DNA of 36,648 nt from Pelargonium x hortorum (Eukaryota > Streptophyta > Magnoliopsida > Geraniales > Geraniaceae), in contig JAYMTJ010000087.1 of the NCBI GenBank assembly GCA_036897525.1, forward strand, positions 1 to 36,648, in the 5' to 3' direction. Positions 23,025-34,692 of this stretch are shown here, piece after piece (positions within the stretch are counted from its first letter, which is position 1; each line of letters begins with the position of its first letter). Under the pieces are notes generated by a model that saw only the letters and a list, made by a program, of their open reading frames with translations, did not search any database and had not been told where the DNA came from. The position numbers and the translations under genes were made by a program.

Positions 23025-25714
23025 AAGGTATTATGGCGAAACTCCATATTATAGATATAGTAAAACCACTCTTTATTTTATCTTTAGAGGTACTCTTCTA
23101 TAAAGTTCTAATTTCAAAGAAATGCATTTCAGGGTGCCCTTTTTTTAGAATCGAGAAGCAAGATTAGCAGCCCGTTCCATCAAAACACGCAGTGTTAAAA
23201 AAAGCCCCTCGGGTTGAATAAAAGCGAGAGTTCAAGTCCAGTGATCCCAAGCAAATTCTATAGTTTCACTTATAGGATCCTTAATTTCCTAAACATCTTA
23301 AGAGCCGTCAGAGTTCGGTAAAAGTACCCGTTAAACTAGCACAAAGAAAAGAACATCCAGAGCAGCGGAATTCTTTTGGCAGTCAGATTATGGATAAGGG
23401 CAGAAATCACTCCATTTTTTAGTAGTTGTTTTCCGGATCTAGTTAACAAAGTAACAAGAAATTCTTGTAAAATAGGTAAACAAATTATAGGCTTTTGGGG
23501 GGTTCTAACTTCCTTCTCTGGGTCTGGTTATCTCGAGTTATATACGCGAGCTCTGGTAATAAAAACTAAAAAAGGTTAAGGTTCTTACTCTTGTTTAAGT
23601 CCTTTTTGAGGGCACTCCTTTCCTTTCTTTTTACCCAAGTTTGGCAACGAGGTTCCCCGCTTTAACAAGCAGTCATTTTCTATTTTAAAAGTCTCTGATA
23701 AAGGAATTCTTTCGATCAGCACAATAACAAATGTTTGTAAGCCCCATTTCTGAGAAGCTCCGTTCAGCGGACCTTTTGACTATACCTTTAAAACTCGTAG
23801 TTTAGAATACCGAAACCAGAAAAAAACCTAATTCTAATTATAGTCGCTATGCTTATAAGATTTCAAAAGGAGACGTGTTCCATTAACAAATTCCGTTTTA
23901 TTCTTTTTTACGGTATAGCGGGCATAAAAAATGCCGTAAGAAAACTACCTGTATGGGTAATTACAATACAATTACAATAAGCTACAATAAGACGACTAGA
24001 GCTACAGAGTACAGCTTTAGAGACGAGAGAGGAGTGAGTCAGCCTCCAACAACCTTCCTCGGATCTTGCGTTTCTTAAGTATTTAAGGTTAAGGAATTGA
24101 ATCTATATTCAGGGGAGACTCTTTAATTAATATAGTATAAATAAACCTTGGCTGGCAAAGCAGTACCAAAATCGTACTGAGTTTACAGCACCCCAATCCC
24201 TTGCTTAGGTACTAACTAAAACTCTTTTGAGGAGCTCCTGACAGCAGCGTATTCTTAGAAATAAGTGCATTTATTAAAGCGTAACTGAATAAGGGGTCGT
24301 TCAGTTTAGGAGATTTCGAGTTAAGTCTATTTTGTATGAGTCTCCTTTAGTTTCTTTAATCCTTCCAAGACACCACCTTAAGATTAAGACTAGTACTCGA
24401 TATTTTATGGAATCGATAGGTTCTAAAAGATAACTATTTATGATATAGCGTAGATAAAGGTTTTCCTAGTTTTTAAGTGCCTCGAATACCAAGCATTACT
24501 CAAAGAAGAAAACGGATGCTCAAAGTAGTTCTTTTGTTGGGTTGCCTATAGAGAAGGGATCAAAGCAAGAATGCTTGACAAGAAGAATACAAAAAAGACT
24601 AAAACCGACTTATCTTTATTTTACTTATTTTCTGGTTTTCGCAGCTTTTCCACCTATTCTATTAAAGAGTCATTTGTTAATTCTTAGAAAGAAGCTGCCA
24701 GGTCCCTGTAGTAGGAGATCCCCAGGAAATACGCAAAACCCTTTTTGGGTACTCTAAACTTTTTTTCTTTTGTATTAAGCCAAATAACTAGGAATACCTA
24801 TATGTTACATATATTATGAATCTAGCATCAGCTAACAACCCACGAACTTTTCTGCTAAAAAAAAGGGCTACCCTAATATGGAAAAGAATTTAGGAAACCA
24901 ATACAATATTTAAGAAAAGGGTTGGCCAAGAAACTTCCACAAACCTGAAGGTAACCCTAATTTTAAAAGCTTTAGAGGAGCGCTTCCCTATACCTATACG
25001 GGAGCCTTTATAGGTATAACTAATGTAATGATATAGGTCGAAAGGTATAAATTTGAATCTGGAATTGCCTTTTTTCCGCGAAACTCAGGGGGTCTTTTAG
25101 GCATTTAGAAAAATAACATAAGTATTCTCGTAGAGTCAAGTCGACTCGAATTGGATCTACCTTGTTTACATGAAAAAAATGGGCATTCTTGAATAAAAAA
25201 AACCCTGTTTGAGTTAAAACTTGTGCGGGAAATCCTGAAATTAGGAGTATAAGCTATTTCTCATGTATAAAAGAAAAGAGTGGTGTAAATATGTACTTTA
25301 TACTGTCTTTCTATAATCCCTTTTCCTACTGTAATGCTTTCTTTTCTGGACTTGGCAACTCCATTTTTGTTCTAATTCTTAGTAAGGACCGTTGAGAACA
25401 GAGTTTATTTATTTATTGTGGAAGGAAGATTCCGATCTAAGCTTATATAACCGGTAAGTCTAATGAAAATGACTTGTACTTTTTAATGACAATGACAGTA
25501 AAGGTAGTCTAATACAAACTTCTTCTTGTTCCTTGTGTTTATCGTTCGTTAGGGAGGTTAGAGGCCTTAGAAAGATAATTAGTACGTCCATCTACCTTAC
25601 TGGAGAGTAACGAAGGGAAGGAAATGCCATTTATAGTATAATGAATATATCTACCACACATTCTAATACCCAACTCTTAATGACTTATGACTTACTTTTC
25701 TTTGCATGCCAAAG

Positions 25715-25830
25715 CACAGAACCAGGAACCTGAGCCATAGCTTAACGGCAGATGCAGTAGCTGTACGAGCCAGTGCCATACCCTGTGCCATAACCAGTAC
25801 AAGAGAGAGCCCTAGCCAGTCCAGATAGAA
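25715..25830 (+). repeat. G+C-richer patch with 12-base tandem GTGCCATA unit
   Basis: GTGCCATACCCT (25773-25784) is followed by GTGCCATAACCA (25785-25796), a diverged two-unit tandem. Around it are related words: GAGCCATAGC upstream, and ACGAGCCAGT and CTAGCCAGTCC on either side. The style recalls the left-hand domain (GCCAGTGAGAG near 41) and not the A+T-rich filler around it. Confidence 0.45.
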
Positions 25831-28394
25831 AGTAAATGTCTAAGAACGCCCTTTCGCGTTTTCGTTCAGTTTTATTGGGATTAAGGTCTATTGATATAGT
25901 TAATAAAAAAGGGTTCCCTTGAGTATTCTTATGCGAGTTTTGTAATAGTAATCTATAGATAAAAAAATCTGAGTCAAAAGTAACAGCTGCCGCTTACTAG
26001 GATACCCTTGTTTCTCGTAGTCTTTTATTTTATTTTTCGTACAAAAGTGCAATTTTATCATAGGTATGTTATCGAGAATTTATACTTTTACGACTAAGGT
26101 CCCGCCCTTTCCTTTTTAACCCTTTTTCGCTCTTTCAGGAATCAATTTAGAAAGTCTTTAGTTTGAAGCTCTTATTCATTCCCCTCTAACCATAAATTCT
26201 GGACTTAAAAAGGATTCATATGCATTAATGTGTCTTTCTTTCGTGTTCATGAGACAGGGTATTTTTCGAAATTTTCTTTGTCTTTAATTTAATTAATAGG
26301 ATATTTTTAAAGCAAGCCTACCCTATTTTACTCGAGCTTGAACTGATTTTATTGAACACAATTACAAACGTTTATACTGTCAATTTTTTAAAAAAAGGAT
26401 CCCACACAAGATAAGGGGGCAAACTTATTCAAATTCTTTTCGTGTATTATAATTCCTGATTGGCTGAATATGTATTTTTCTTGATTCTAGCAGTAGGCTT
26501 TTAGCAAGGCATCTAAGGTAGTTAAGAATTTCGATTGGTTTCCGTTTTGTAAATTGAGGCAATAAATCAAAGCTCTCGCTAGTAAAAGCGTAGCTTATTT
26601 TAGGATATCCTTATTCTTTTAGTACTAGATTATAAAAAAGAAATAGAGTTACAGTAGTTTCTAGGTAGCTATAAAAGGGAAGCAGACAGTCCTGTGTAAG
26701 TTTTGTATTCAAGGAGGTTTTAAGATTTTATCTAATTTTAATTACCTAAGGTTACTAATAAACTATAAAAGACTAGAAAAAGAATTTCCATTGTGTTCTT
26801 ACATCTAGTACCGAGTTCTCTATGCTATTTAATCGGAGTGAGTAAGGTTGGGGGAGAATTTCTTGTTTTAGTTAACCAAACCCTAGAAAGGAGTCTAAAA
26901 GGGGGAATGCCACTACAATCTATTACTCGGAAAAGAATATTTATAGAAATAAAAGCCGTGTCACTTGCCGGCCAAAAAAGCTATAACTTAAAATTTTAGG
27001 AATAGTGCCCGATAATAAAGCAAAGAAGACTTTAATTATCCGTGTGACTCTATTTATTTGTTCGATTTACCCAAGCTGCTTAGCTTAGCAGATTCTCGAA
27101 AATGAACTAAAACCCGCCTATAAACCGATCGTATTCATTATAAAGAGGCTGTGTTCTCGGAAACCTCAGAAGACAAAGTAATGCGTAAAGCACTAAAAGG
27201 ATCCATACCCAGGACTACCAACACGTGAGAAAGTTACCCTTAAGAAGCCCACTAGGGTCTCATTCCGTAGTACAAAAATATTGTACTAGCTATAAGAACC
27301 CGCCTATGCATATATTTTTTTCTGCTTTGTATATTTGGACAATACAATAACAGAAACTACAAAGCTAGTAATAATTTATTATATAAAACGGAAACATTTT
27401 TTCGTTTATTTCGTAGTATTATTTATTTATTTATTGACGAAGGGGGACCTTTCAAATTGGAAAGACAGGAAACGAGAAGTCAACAAAGCATGCCTATTCT
27501 AAGGTAAGGGATTTCAATAACAGTTAGACTCAATTTCATTTCACATACACTACTAGATAGAGTATGCTAGTTAGTCTAGTACGCGTGTACCTTATAATAT
27601 AAGTATCGACATCCAATAGAATCGCCACTCAATGTGTTGGGGGACTATTTAGATGATGTATAGTAGTAGAACTTAGTTAATACAAGGTATTATCAAGCTT
27701 CTTTTAATGGTTCGAATGCTTTTATTACCGTGATGCCTTCTCTTGGCAAATGGATCCCAGTATCTTGCCTTATTACTAAAAACATTGCTATAAGCGATTT
27801 TTCATATAACTTATTATCCTATGTATATTCCCCATAAAAATAAGTGATCTATCATAAAAGCTATAACGAGTGGAATTAAAGGAACACTTGTCTCATTTAT
27901 ACACAGCGAAAACCCTTACTTTACTATATCCAAGAGAACCCCTAAATACCTCTTTTGGTGCTCTAATAAATAAGGAGCTTCTTTATGCTTACCTTCCCTT
28001 ATTTATACTTCATATTATCTTAAGAAACCCTATCAACCTGCTGCTATACTAGCAGACTTACTTACATATACTTAGAAACTTATAAGATTCCCTTTATATC
28101 ACATAAATAAATATAGAAATAGAATTTGTTAGTCTTCTTATTCAGTGGAGCTAGGTAGCTCTAAAGAAATGCCAGTTCCCCAGTTTTCCAATATCGGGTA
28201 GAGTGTTCGAGATAATGGTAAGTAATTCTTAAAAAAAGTACGTAATCCCTGTTTAGAGAGGATTTTGGGCTCCTGATTACTTATAAGGCAAATGAAAATG
28301 AAAGCTCAAGTGTGTTAGTAATACTTAGGTTCAAAACAGCTTTACAAATCTAAAAGAGTGCCCCTCTTCAAACTTTATAGGTTTATTTAAGATG

Positions 28395-28520
28395 TTGAGT
28401 TCAGATTTAGCGTTGAGGATAGGTGCGGGTTATGTTATGAGAGTGTAGCTCCTAAGACTACGAAGACTAACAAGAGTGCAGTTACCAGAGTCTAGCTCAT
28501 AAAAGAGAAGGGTTACTTTT
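28395..28520 (+). repeat. Word patch sharing TAGCTCCTAAGA with 7686
   Basis: This patch contains TAGCTCCTAAGA at 28446-28457, identical to 7686-7697, followed by purine-rich words (CTACGAAGACTAACAAGAG). The frame on the minus strand at 28430-28615 is about 61 codons and not recognisable. It seems another displaced piece of word-built DNA. Confidence 0.35.
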
Positions 28521-30310
28521 GCTTCTAGGTTTCCGATAATAAAGACATTTGGGTACATAGTATAAAGATTGTTTAAGTACGGGTACCCAAGTTGATTACT
28601 CTTAATCCTGCCCAAAAATTCTAAATGAAAAGGATAGGAGCTCCTTACTTCTTATGCCTAATAGCTATGAAACACACTTTCCATCAAGTCAGGCAATCCG
28701 ATTAGGAAACTCAGAAACCGGGTAAATAGAGAACCTATTAAGGGCCATTTTAGTAGAATTCTGGTAGGACAGCATTGTTAGCCTTACCCAGTATGTATTA
28801 TAATACAAAAATATTCCAGGTTTTATCCTATACTTTTTATTGGACTAAAAAGCTTAAATATTAAGCAAGCACAGTAAGAGTATTCTCGTTAAAAAAGCCC
28901 CCGGTAACAGTTTAAGTTTATTGGAGTTCATAAAAAAGGGTTTAAAATCTCAGTAATTTCAAAACCTCTTCCCTAAGACTAAATTGAAACGGGACACCAG
29001 GAGCAGTAAAAGTTAATACTCCAATTAATTAAGGGGTGCTGCTTGTGAAACTTTGAATTCTTGAGCTTATCTGATTCTTTTATATCTAAACTAGCTAGGG
29101 TGCCAAGTATAACAAAAGAAACAGACTCCTTGTTATATTGAAGAGTTTCTCTTATAAATAAATCCTTACTTCGTACGTTGCGTGAATTTTTAGGCATGCA
29201 TGTGTAGTGTCTTGCATCGGATTTAGTACATGAATACTAATAAAACCCTAGCTGCGACAGCTAAAAGACTCTTTACAACAACTTTAATCAGTTCCTAACT
29301 TCTCCCGCTTTCGTTTTAAGAAGAGAATCTAATTTTCTACCTGGATTCCGTTTTGCAAGAGATTCTCTCTCCGATCAGCTTGTTTTGAAACAGTATGTGT
29401 AAGAGCCTTTTCGTTCGGGTATAAGCAGGAACCCATATTAGTGCAAGAAAACTTGAAAAATAGCAATAGAAAATAATTTTGTAAAAATGTATTAGGCCCC
29501 TTTCTTGTTACAGTTAACAAAATTCAGTAAGTATAAAATTGGTAATATAAAATATATGTTAATTCTATTCTCATTCAATTTCCTAAAGGGGACCCTTGCT
29601 TATATTAACACTAACCTTTCATACTTCTTTATTCTTTATCAAATCAAGGCAGAGGCTAAACGGTACTTCGATACTTGTAGAAATTCACTCGGAAACAGTA
29701 AGTCGAATAAGGAAATTACTTTAATATCTGTACTGTACGGCTGTTTTAATGTGTTTTTTTTCCGCAGTTTGAGGTACTTGTTTTCTCTTCATTTTACAAA
29801 TTCGAGGAGTTTTATAAATTATCATTATCTTGGTACATCCCAGTTTCTTGTTGAAGCAAGCAGTCCATTTACTACAAAATAGTATAAGCTAAATACACAA
29901 AAAAAAGGCAATCCTAGCATTAAACTCTATATTTATTCTAATTTCCCTAAGAACAGAACAACGGGCACTATTATTTCTAAGGCTAAAATTGCATGAAAAT
30001 GCATACCCTGTTACTTACATAAAGCTAAAGGAGAACGCCCTTCTCTTCTATTCGATGAGTTAATTTTGAGTTTTACGGATAACCAAAAAAGTTTGGATTA
30101 AGTATTAAGAGGTATTTCCCAGGGTATATCCTTGTTAAGTTTCTCTTAGTGCTTTGCTGGATCAGAAAGAGTCAAGCGGTATCACATCTCGTAGCAGCAG
30201 CTTGGAAGATTTCAAATCACTTAGATAAAGAATTTCAGCTATGAGAAAGACAGTAAAAGTATATTGTAAATTAGCTATCAACTATCTACCCAACTAAGAC
30301 TTTAGAATTC

Positions 30311-30368
30311 GTATGTTAGGACCCGATAGAAAATACGGATATCCTTAGGTTCAAATCCTATTTTAAGG
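30311..30368 (+). pseudogene. Possible tRNA-like relic
   Basis: TAGG-TTCAAAT-CCTA at 30346-30360 forms a four-pair T arm with a standard loop. Upstream, GTTAGGACC resembles a D-loop edge and CCG...CGG could be the outer part of an anticodon stem around AGAAAA. No acceptor stem pairs. It could be a decayed tRNA of unknown type or a chance match. Confidence 0.2.
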
Positions 30369-31338
30369 TCAGAGCTAAACTAAAAGCTCGCGTATAAGAG
30401 GTTTTAAATACCCGGATCCCTTTCTATATAATCTAAAAGTACTACTCAAAATCAGATTAGAGTCTCGTTCTAAATTCCCCCAGTTATAGGTATTTGAGGA
30501 ATCCGTTAGTCCGTACTAACCGCAAAGAGATGTAAACTTCGAAATCATTTTATTCAAGCACTCGGAAGTTCTATACTGAGATCTAGCCCGCCTAAAAGAA
30601 AAGAATAGATTCCACTAGTCGTCTAATAATATGTACAAATTTAACTCAAAAAAGAATATCCTATAAGACTCGAGCCTGGATAAGATAAGAGATTTGCATT
30701 GAATTCGGATCTTGACATGGAGGTTTGCTCGCAGTGTCTTTCTTAGAAATGAGAAAGAGTACTGATAGATTTCCTTTACCTAATAATTAGTAAATCAAAG
30801 GTTTTCTTCTCAAAAGCATCTCATTAACTTAAAACCAGGATCAGGGGTCTTGTTTAATTCCAAGTAATCGAGTATGACCTTAAATCCAAAAAACCTACCT
30901 AGTGATAAAGGAAAAAACCCTTTAATTTAATGCCCTTTATGTATGGGGATTTAGAAGCTTTTCGCTAATAACAACCTTAACTTTTTAATAGAAATATTCT
31001 TGCATTGTTCCTTCTTTCTTAGATTTTTTATATACTTTTTACTTCATTCTTGACTGGGCTGGAAACTCATTACTTTGTTATAGAGAAAACTGACGGGATA
31101 GCCTTTTTGAAGTGAAGTAAAAAAAACTCAGAAGAAAGTCCGGGATAGGTTAGCTTTTACGGCAGCAGGATCCCTAATATGAGTCAAATGTCTCAAAAAT
31201 AGGAGCCTTAATATACCTCGAAAAGGCAGTCGTTTTGAAGTGAAAGGAGTTAGTTTACTATTCCCGTTTGAAATAACAGGAGGGCACTTTTGCTCTATTT
31301 CACTAGTTACTTTATAGAGATAAATACATCTTATCATT

Positions 31339-31355
31339 CAAAGGACTCTCCTTTG
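31339..31355. repeat. Perfect inverted repeat CAAAGGA-CTC-TCCTTTG
   Basis: Seven-base arms with a three-base centre, a member of the G+C-cluster family whose arms extend further than most. With this loop it could just form an RNA hairpin. Confidence 0.65.
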
Positions 31356-34300
31356 TTATACACCCCGCGAGGTTTTAGTGCAAGAAAATTCTAATATACA
31401 TTTTGAGTATTCTATTTTTAAGTTATAATTATAAATAAAGGATTTTGTCGGAACTAGCAATAATACCCTTTTGTTTGTAGGGTCGATACTACTAAACTAC
31501 TAATGAAGTATTCCTTTACTAGAAACACGGAGCAGGTGGTTCTCCAAAAAAAAAAGTGACTTTAAAATGAAGTCCTTACTTAACTTAAGAATTTCCGACT
31601 AGTGGTTACCTCCCTAAAATAAGACCTCAAAACGAGAAGATCCGAGAGTGACTGCCAGACTAAAGAACCCTGAAACTTTATAAACGCCCGTTAAAGTCCA
31701 GAAAGTCAAATTCCCCTCTACTAAGAAAGCTAGGGCTTACCCACAGAAGACCGGAAAAAACTTCTAATATCAAAGGTAAGTTTATCTTTTACATACTACA
31801 CAACGCTAAAAAACCAAGCCTTCCTTACAACGACTACTATATAACTAATTCCTCTTGCGCTCTGCAGTTTATCGTTAAGGAGGAGACAAACCCTAGAAAG
31901 ATTAGGAGTCAATCTATCTTACCGACTCAAATCTTTAGGAGGTTAATCCCATGATAGTATTACAGATAGTGAACTGAACCCTACACTATAGGACCACCAA
32001 CACCAGTAAAAGCGTAGGACTGCTTTTGTATTCTTGTTATGAAATTATTAAAACTAAACTAAGCTAAATAGGAGACAAGATAATATAGTTCTTGAATATA
32101 GTAAACTAAGAAGGGTTAAATTCTAGAACCCATAAGCAAAGCTCTTTCTTATTAGAATCACTTAGAAAATAAATATCTCGCGCAGTCTCCAGTAAGAAAA
32201 TACCGAAGCTTATAGAGGGTAGTATTCTTATTTTAAAGGGTCTCATAAGTTAAAATCCCGTGGTTGTTAGAGCAATTCTCAATAGTCCTGACCTGAGGGT
32301 TTTCCTGAAAAATAGCCTTAGGTATAGAGTATCCTATATAACACTAAGCTCCGCGTTTATATTATATATCGAAAATCTCTCAAGTTTTTTTTTGAAAAGC
32401 AAGGAGTCAGGTCAGACGCTCAAGAAAGTTTCCTGTGGATATTAGAACATATAAAGTACTCTGGACCCTTTCAAATTGTAAAATAGATCCTCGTTTAGTT
32501 GCGATATAGATTTCCCTATTACCAGCTTATTTTATTAAGCAGAAATTTAGACTCTGGAAGCGGGTCGTGGGAAAAGATATAAAGACTCGTAAGAAAATTT
32601 TCTATCTAAGTGATTTTTCGAAAGAAACTTAATTAACTGCTTGGTATTAGGGCTTTCAAGGTGCGCGCAGTGCAGGCTATTATGGATCTGTATGATTTGT
32701 GCACGAGACCAAAAAAAAAGTCTGCCTTTCTTGAGGAGAAGTTTTTAGGAATGAAATCGTTTTCGGATCAGTACTTATTTTTTTTTTTCAAAATGAAAAG
32801 GAAGATAGGATTTTCCTTAATTCTTAACTAGAATTCAATAACCGAGTATATGTTTCCTTTAGGATACTCTAGCAAATATTTTTATGAATATGTTTTATAC
32901 CTCTTTCGAGAAATTCCGTTTTTGCTTTTATTTACATGGACTGTACTAGATTCCAGAGTCTTTCAAACGATCTCTTTCTTAGCAGCGTAAATTTAAGTAA
33001 AGAATCCTGGTTTAACAAGGTACAAAAGAAGGACCTACCCAAGATTTTGTTCCCTCTTGCTTTCTTTTAAAAGGAGATTGAATTAATGCTGTAGCTGTAT
33101 ATAATTCAATAGAAGTAAGAGGTATTGCCAGAGCCCGTTTTAGAATAGATGACCCTCTCTTCCTTAGGCTTAGATAAGGCTTAATTAAGGAGAGTTTTTC
33201 CAACAAAAAAAAAAAAGGAATGAAATTTCTAGTTTAGCTAATGCCAAAAAAAAGAAAGGAGCCGACTTCAGTACTCCTATAGCTAGAATTTTCTTATAAA
33301 GCACATCTCCCGTATCTTAAGAACCTAAGATTCCTGCTTTTTTTTACCTGGAGTGCCCCTGAACTAAAAGGTTGTGCACTTATTTATTAAGTCCCACGGA
33401 TTTTTTTAATAAAGAGTTTCCTTTGACTTGCCTTGGGAATAAATTAAGGCTCTACCTTTATAACTTGAGAACTTGTACAAATTTATTAATATACCCTGCC
33501 TTTTTTTAGAGCAGAGTCAGATTGAAAGCGCTTACTTGTAAAGTTATACCGAAATAGCTAAAAATCCCTTCATTTTTCAGGAAAACCAGGATTTAATTAA
33601 AGGGTATCCCGTAAGAACCTAACTGTGCTAGGATTTTCTGTCTTAACTATTAGTGTTACGTAGAATCGAATCTACTACAAAATCGACGAGTTAAGACTAA
33701 ATAACATAGGGTAGGCTACCCTAGGGTCGGGGTGCTCGTATGGGTAAATATCATTGCAAGTCAAGGAATCTCCTTTTAGGAAAAAGTTATATAAAGTCAG
33801 AGGTTTTCTTGCTTTGTAAACTGTAAACAAGGAGTGCTAGAGTCATTTGTAGACTTAAGAGATATAAGAGTCCCGTCACAGCTAAAACAGTTCCTCTTTC
33901 TTAATTAAAGTTTTAAAATCTGGAAAAGGAAACCCAGATAAAATGAGAAATAGTATACATGTAAAAGTCCATAAGAAATCCTCAATTAGTCTAAAGGAGT
34001 TATTATGCTTCGTCTACTTTGTCAGTTGCAAATACTAAAAATTTGTTAAGGTATATCTTTGCACTCGAGAATTTTCCAAAGGTATTCCATCTTTATAAAG
34101 AGTATGCCATTCGAGTTTTAGCTTATAGTTAATTAAAGGCAAGGAAAATTTGAATATTCAACTTTTTAAGGATAAGGATTTCCCTGGAAGTCTTATAAGA
34201 TAATAGATAACTAAAATTCTGCTAGATTCTCTGAAAGTGCCCTATAGTTTGACTTGCTAAAGCTTTTACATTATATTAAATTGCCTGAGTTCTGCTCCAC

Positions 34301-34620
34301 CCTACCAAGCAGGAGGTACTTTATTTCGGGTAGATCTATTGTCTAAATATTTGTTACTGTTTCCTCTTTTTATTCCATACATATATGTAAAGCCCCGTTT
34401 TCTAGCTTCTAAAATTCTTTATTCCAGTTGTCGACTTTGTAAAGCACACCCTTTTGGAGATTAAAAAAATGATGTAAATGTAGGGTAGGGGAGTCTCGTA
34501 CTATACATAGAATAGAGGGGCGCCCTCTTATCTTAGCTCCCTTTTTATACTAAGGACAGACCCGCGTTTATATTCTAAATTCTGGGTTATTTAGCAGATC
34601 TAAACTTAATTCTCCTATAT

Positions 34621-34692
34621 CTGGAGTAAAAGGGTTCGAACCTTTGAATGCCGGTATCAAAAACCGGTGCCTTACCACTTGGCTATACTCCA
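34621..34692 (-). tRNA. trnQ-UUG: tRNA-Gln(UUG), mitochondrial type
   Basis: This 72-base minus-strand gene folds fully: acceptor TGGAGTA with TACTCCA, D arm GCCAAGTGGTAAGGC, anticodon arm CCGGT-TTTTGAT-ACCGG reading UUG, T arm AAAGG-TTCGAAC-CCTTT and discriminator G. It decodes glutamine CAA and CAG codons in the mitochondrion. The sequence is that of the native plant mitochondrial gene and differs clearly from plastid tRNA-Gln in its acceptor and T stems. CCA is not encoded. No promoter-like motif stands out in the stretch above 34692. It is the only tRNA in the window with every stem intact and normal loops, so it is probably functional. Confidence 0.93.

Larger units (their letters stand above)
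4445..25917 (+). repeat. A-tract subfamily TTAWTAAAAAAGGGKTCC
   Basis: Three G+C clusters share a longer left flank: TTATTAAAAAAGAGTCC at 4445-4461, TTATTAAAAAAGGGGTCC at 18673-18690 and TTAATAAAAAAGGGTTCC at 25900-25917. The shared part runs well beyond the palindrome, which suggests copying of one ancestor and not independent origin. Looser relatives with TTAAAAAA before a C run occur near 23195 and 28890. The coordinates bracket the three members; the sequence between them is not part of the repeat. Confidence 0.45.
18331..34620. other. Longest gene-free stretch, about 16 kb
   Basis: I see no supported protein gene between the tRNA-Asn relic and tRNA-Gln. Frames of about 60-125 codons (for example 21638-21928 with an ATG start, and 29556-29882 from its first ATG) are unlike any protein I know and fit chance expectation. 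The stretch carries many G+C palindromes, a strong hairpin at 22994-23024, a small G+C-richer patch at 25715-25830, a word patch at 28395-28520 and a weak tRNA-like relic near 30311. A run of 12 A is at 33205-33216. Confidence 0.5.

Noticed and set aside
23300-23336. GAGCCGT... resembling the start of group II intron domain V
   Set aside because: The 3' side does not pair to give the 34-base hairpin and no intron context is seen.
27417-27436. TATT microsatellite run
   Set aside because: A short simple repeat, expected in A+T-rich DNA.
29505-29882. Longest open frame, 125 codons (about 109 from its first ATG at 29556)
   Set aside because: It opens with TTG, has no recognisable domain or conserved motif, and a frame of this length is close to chance in this A+T-rich sequence.
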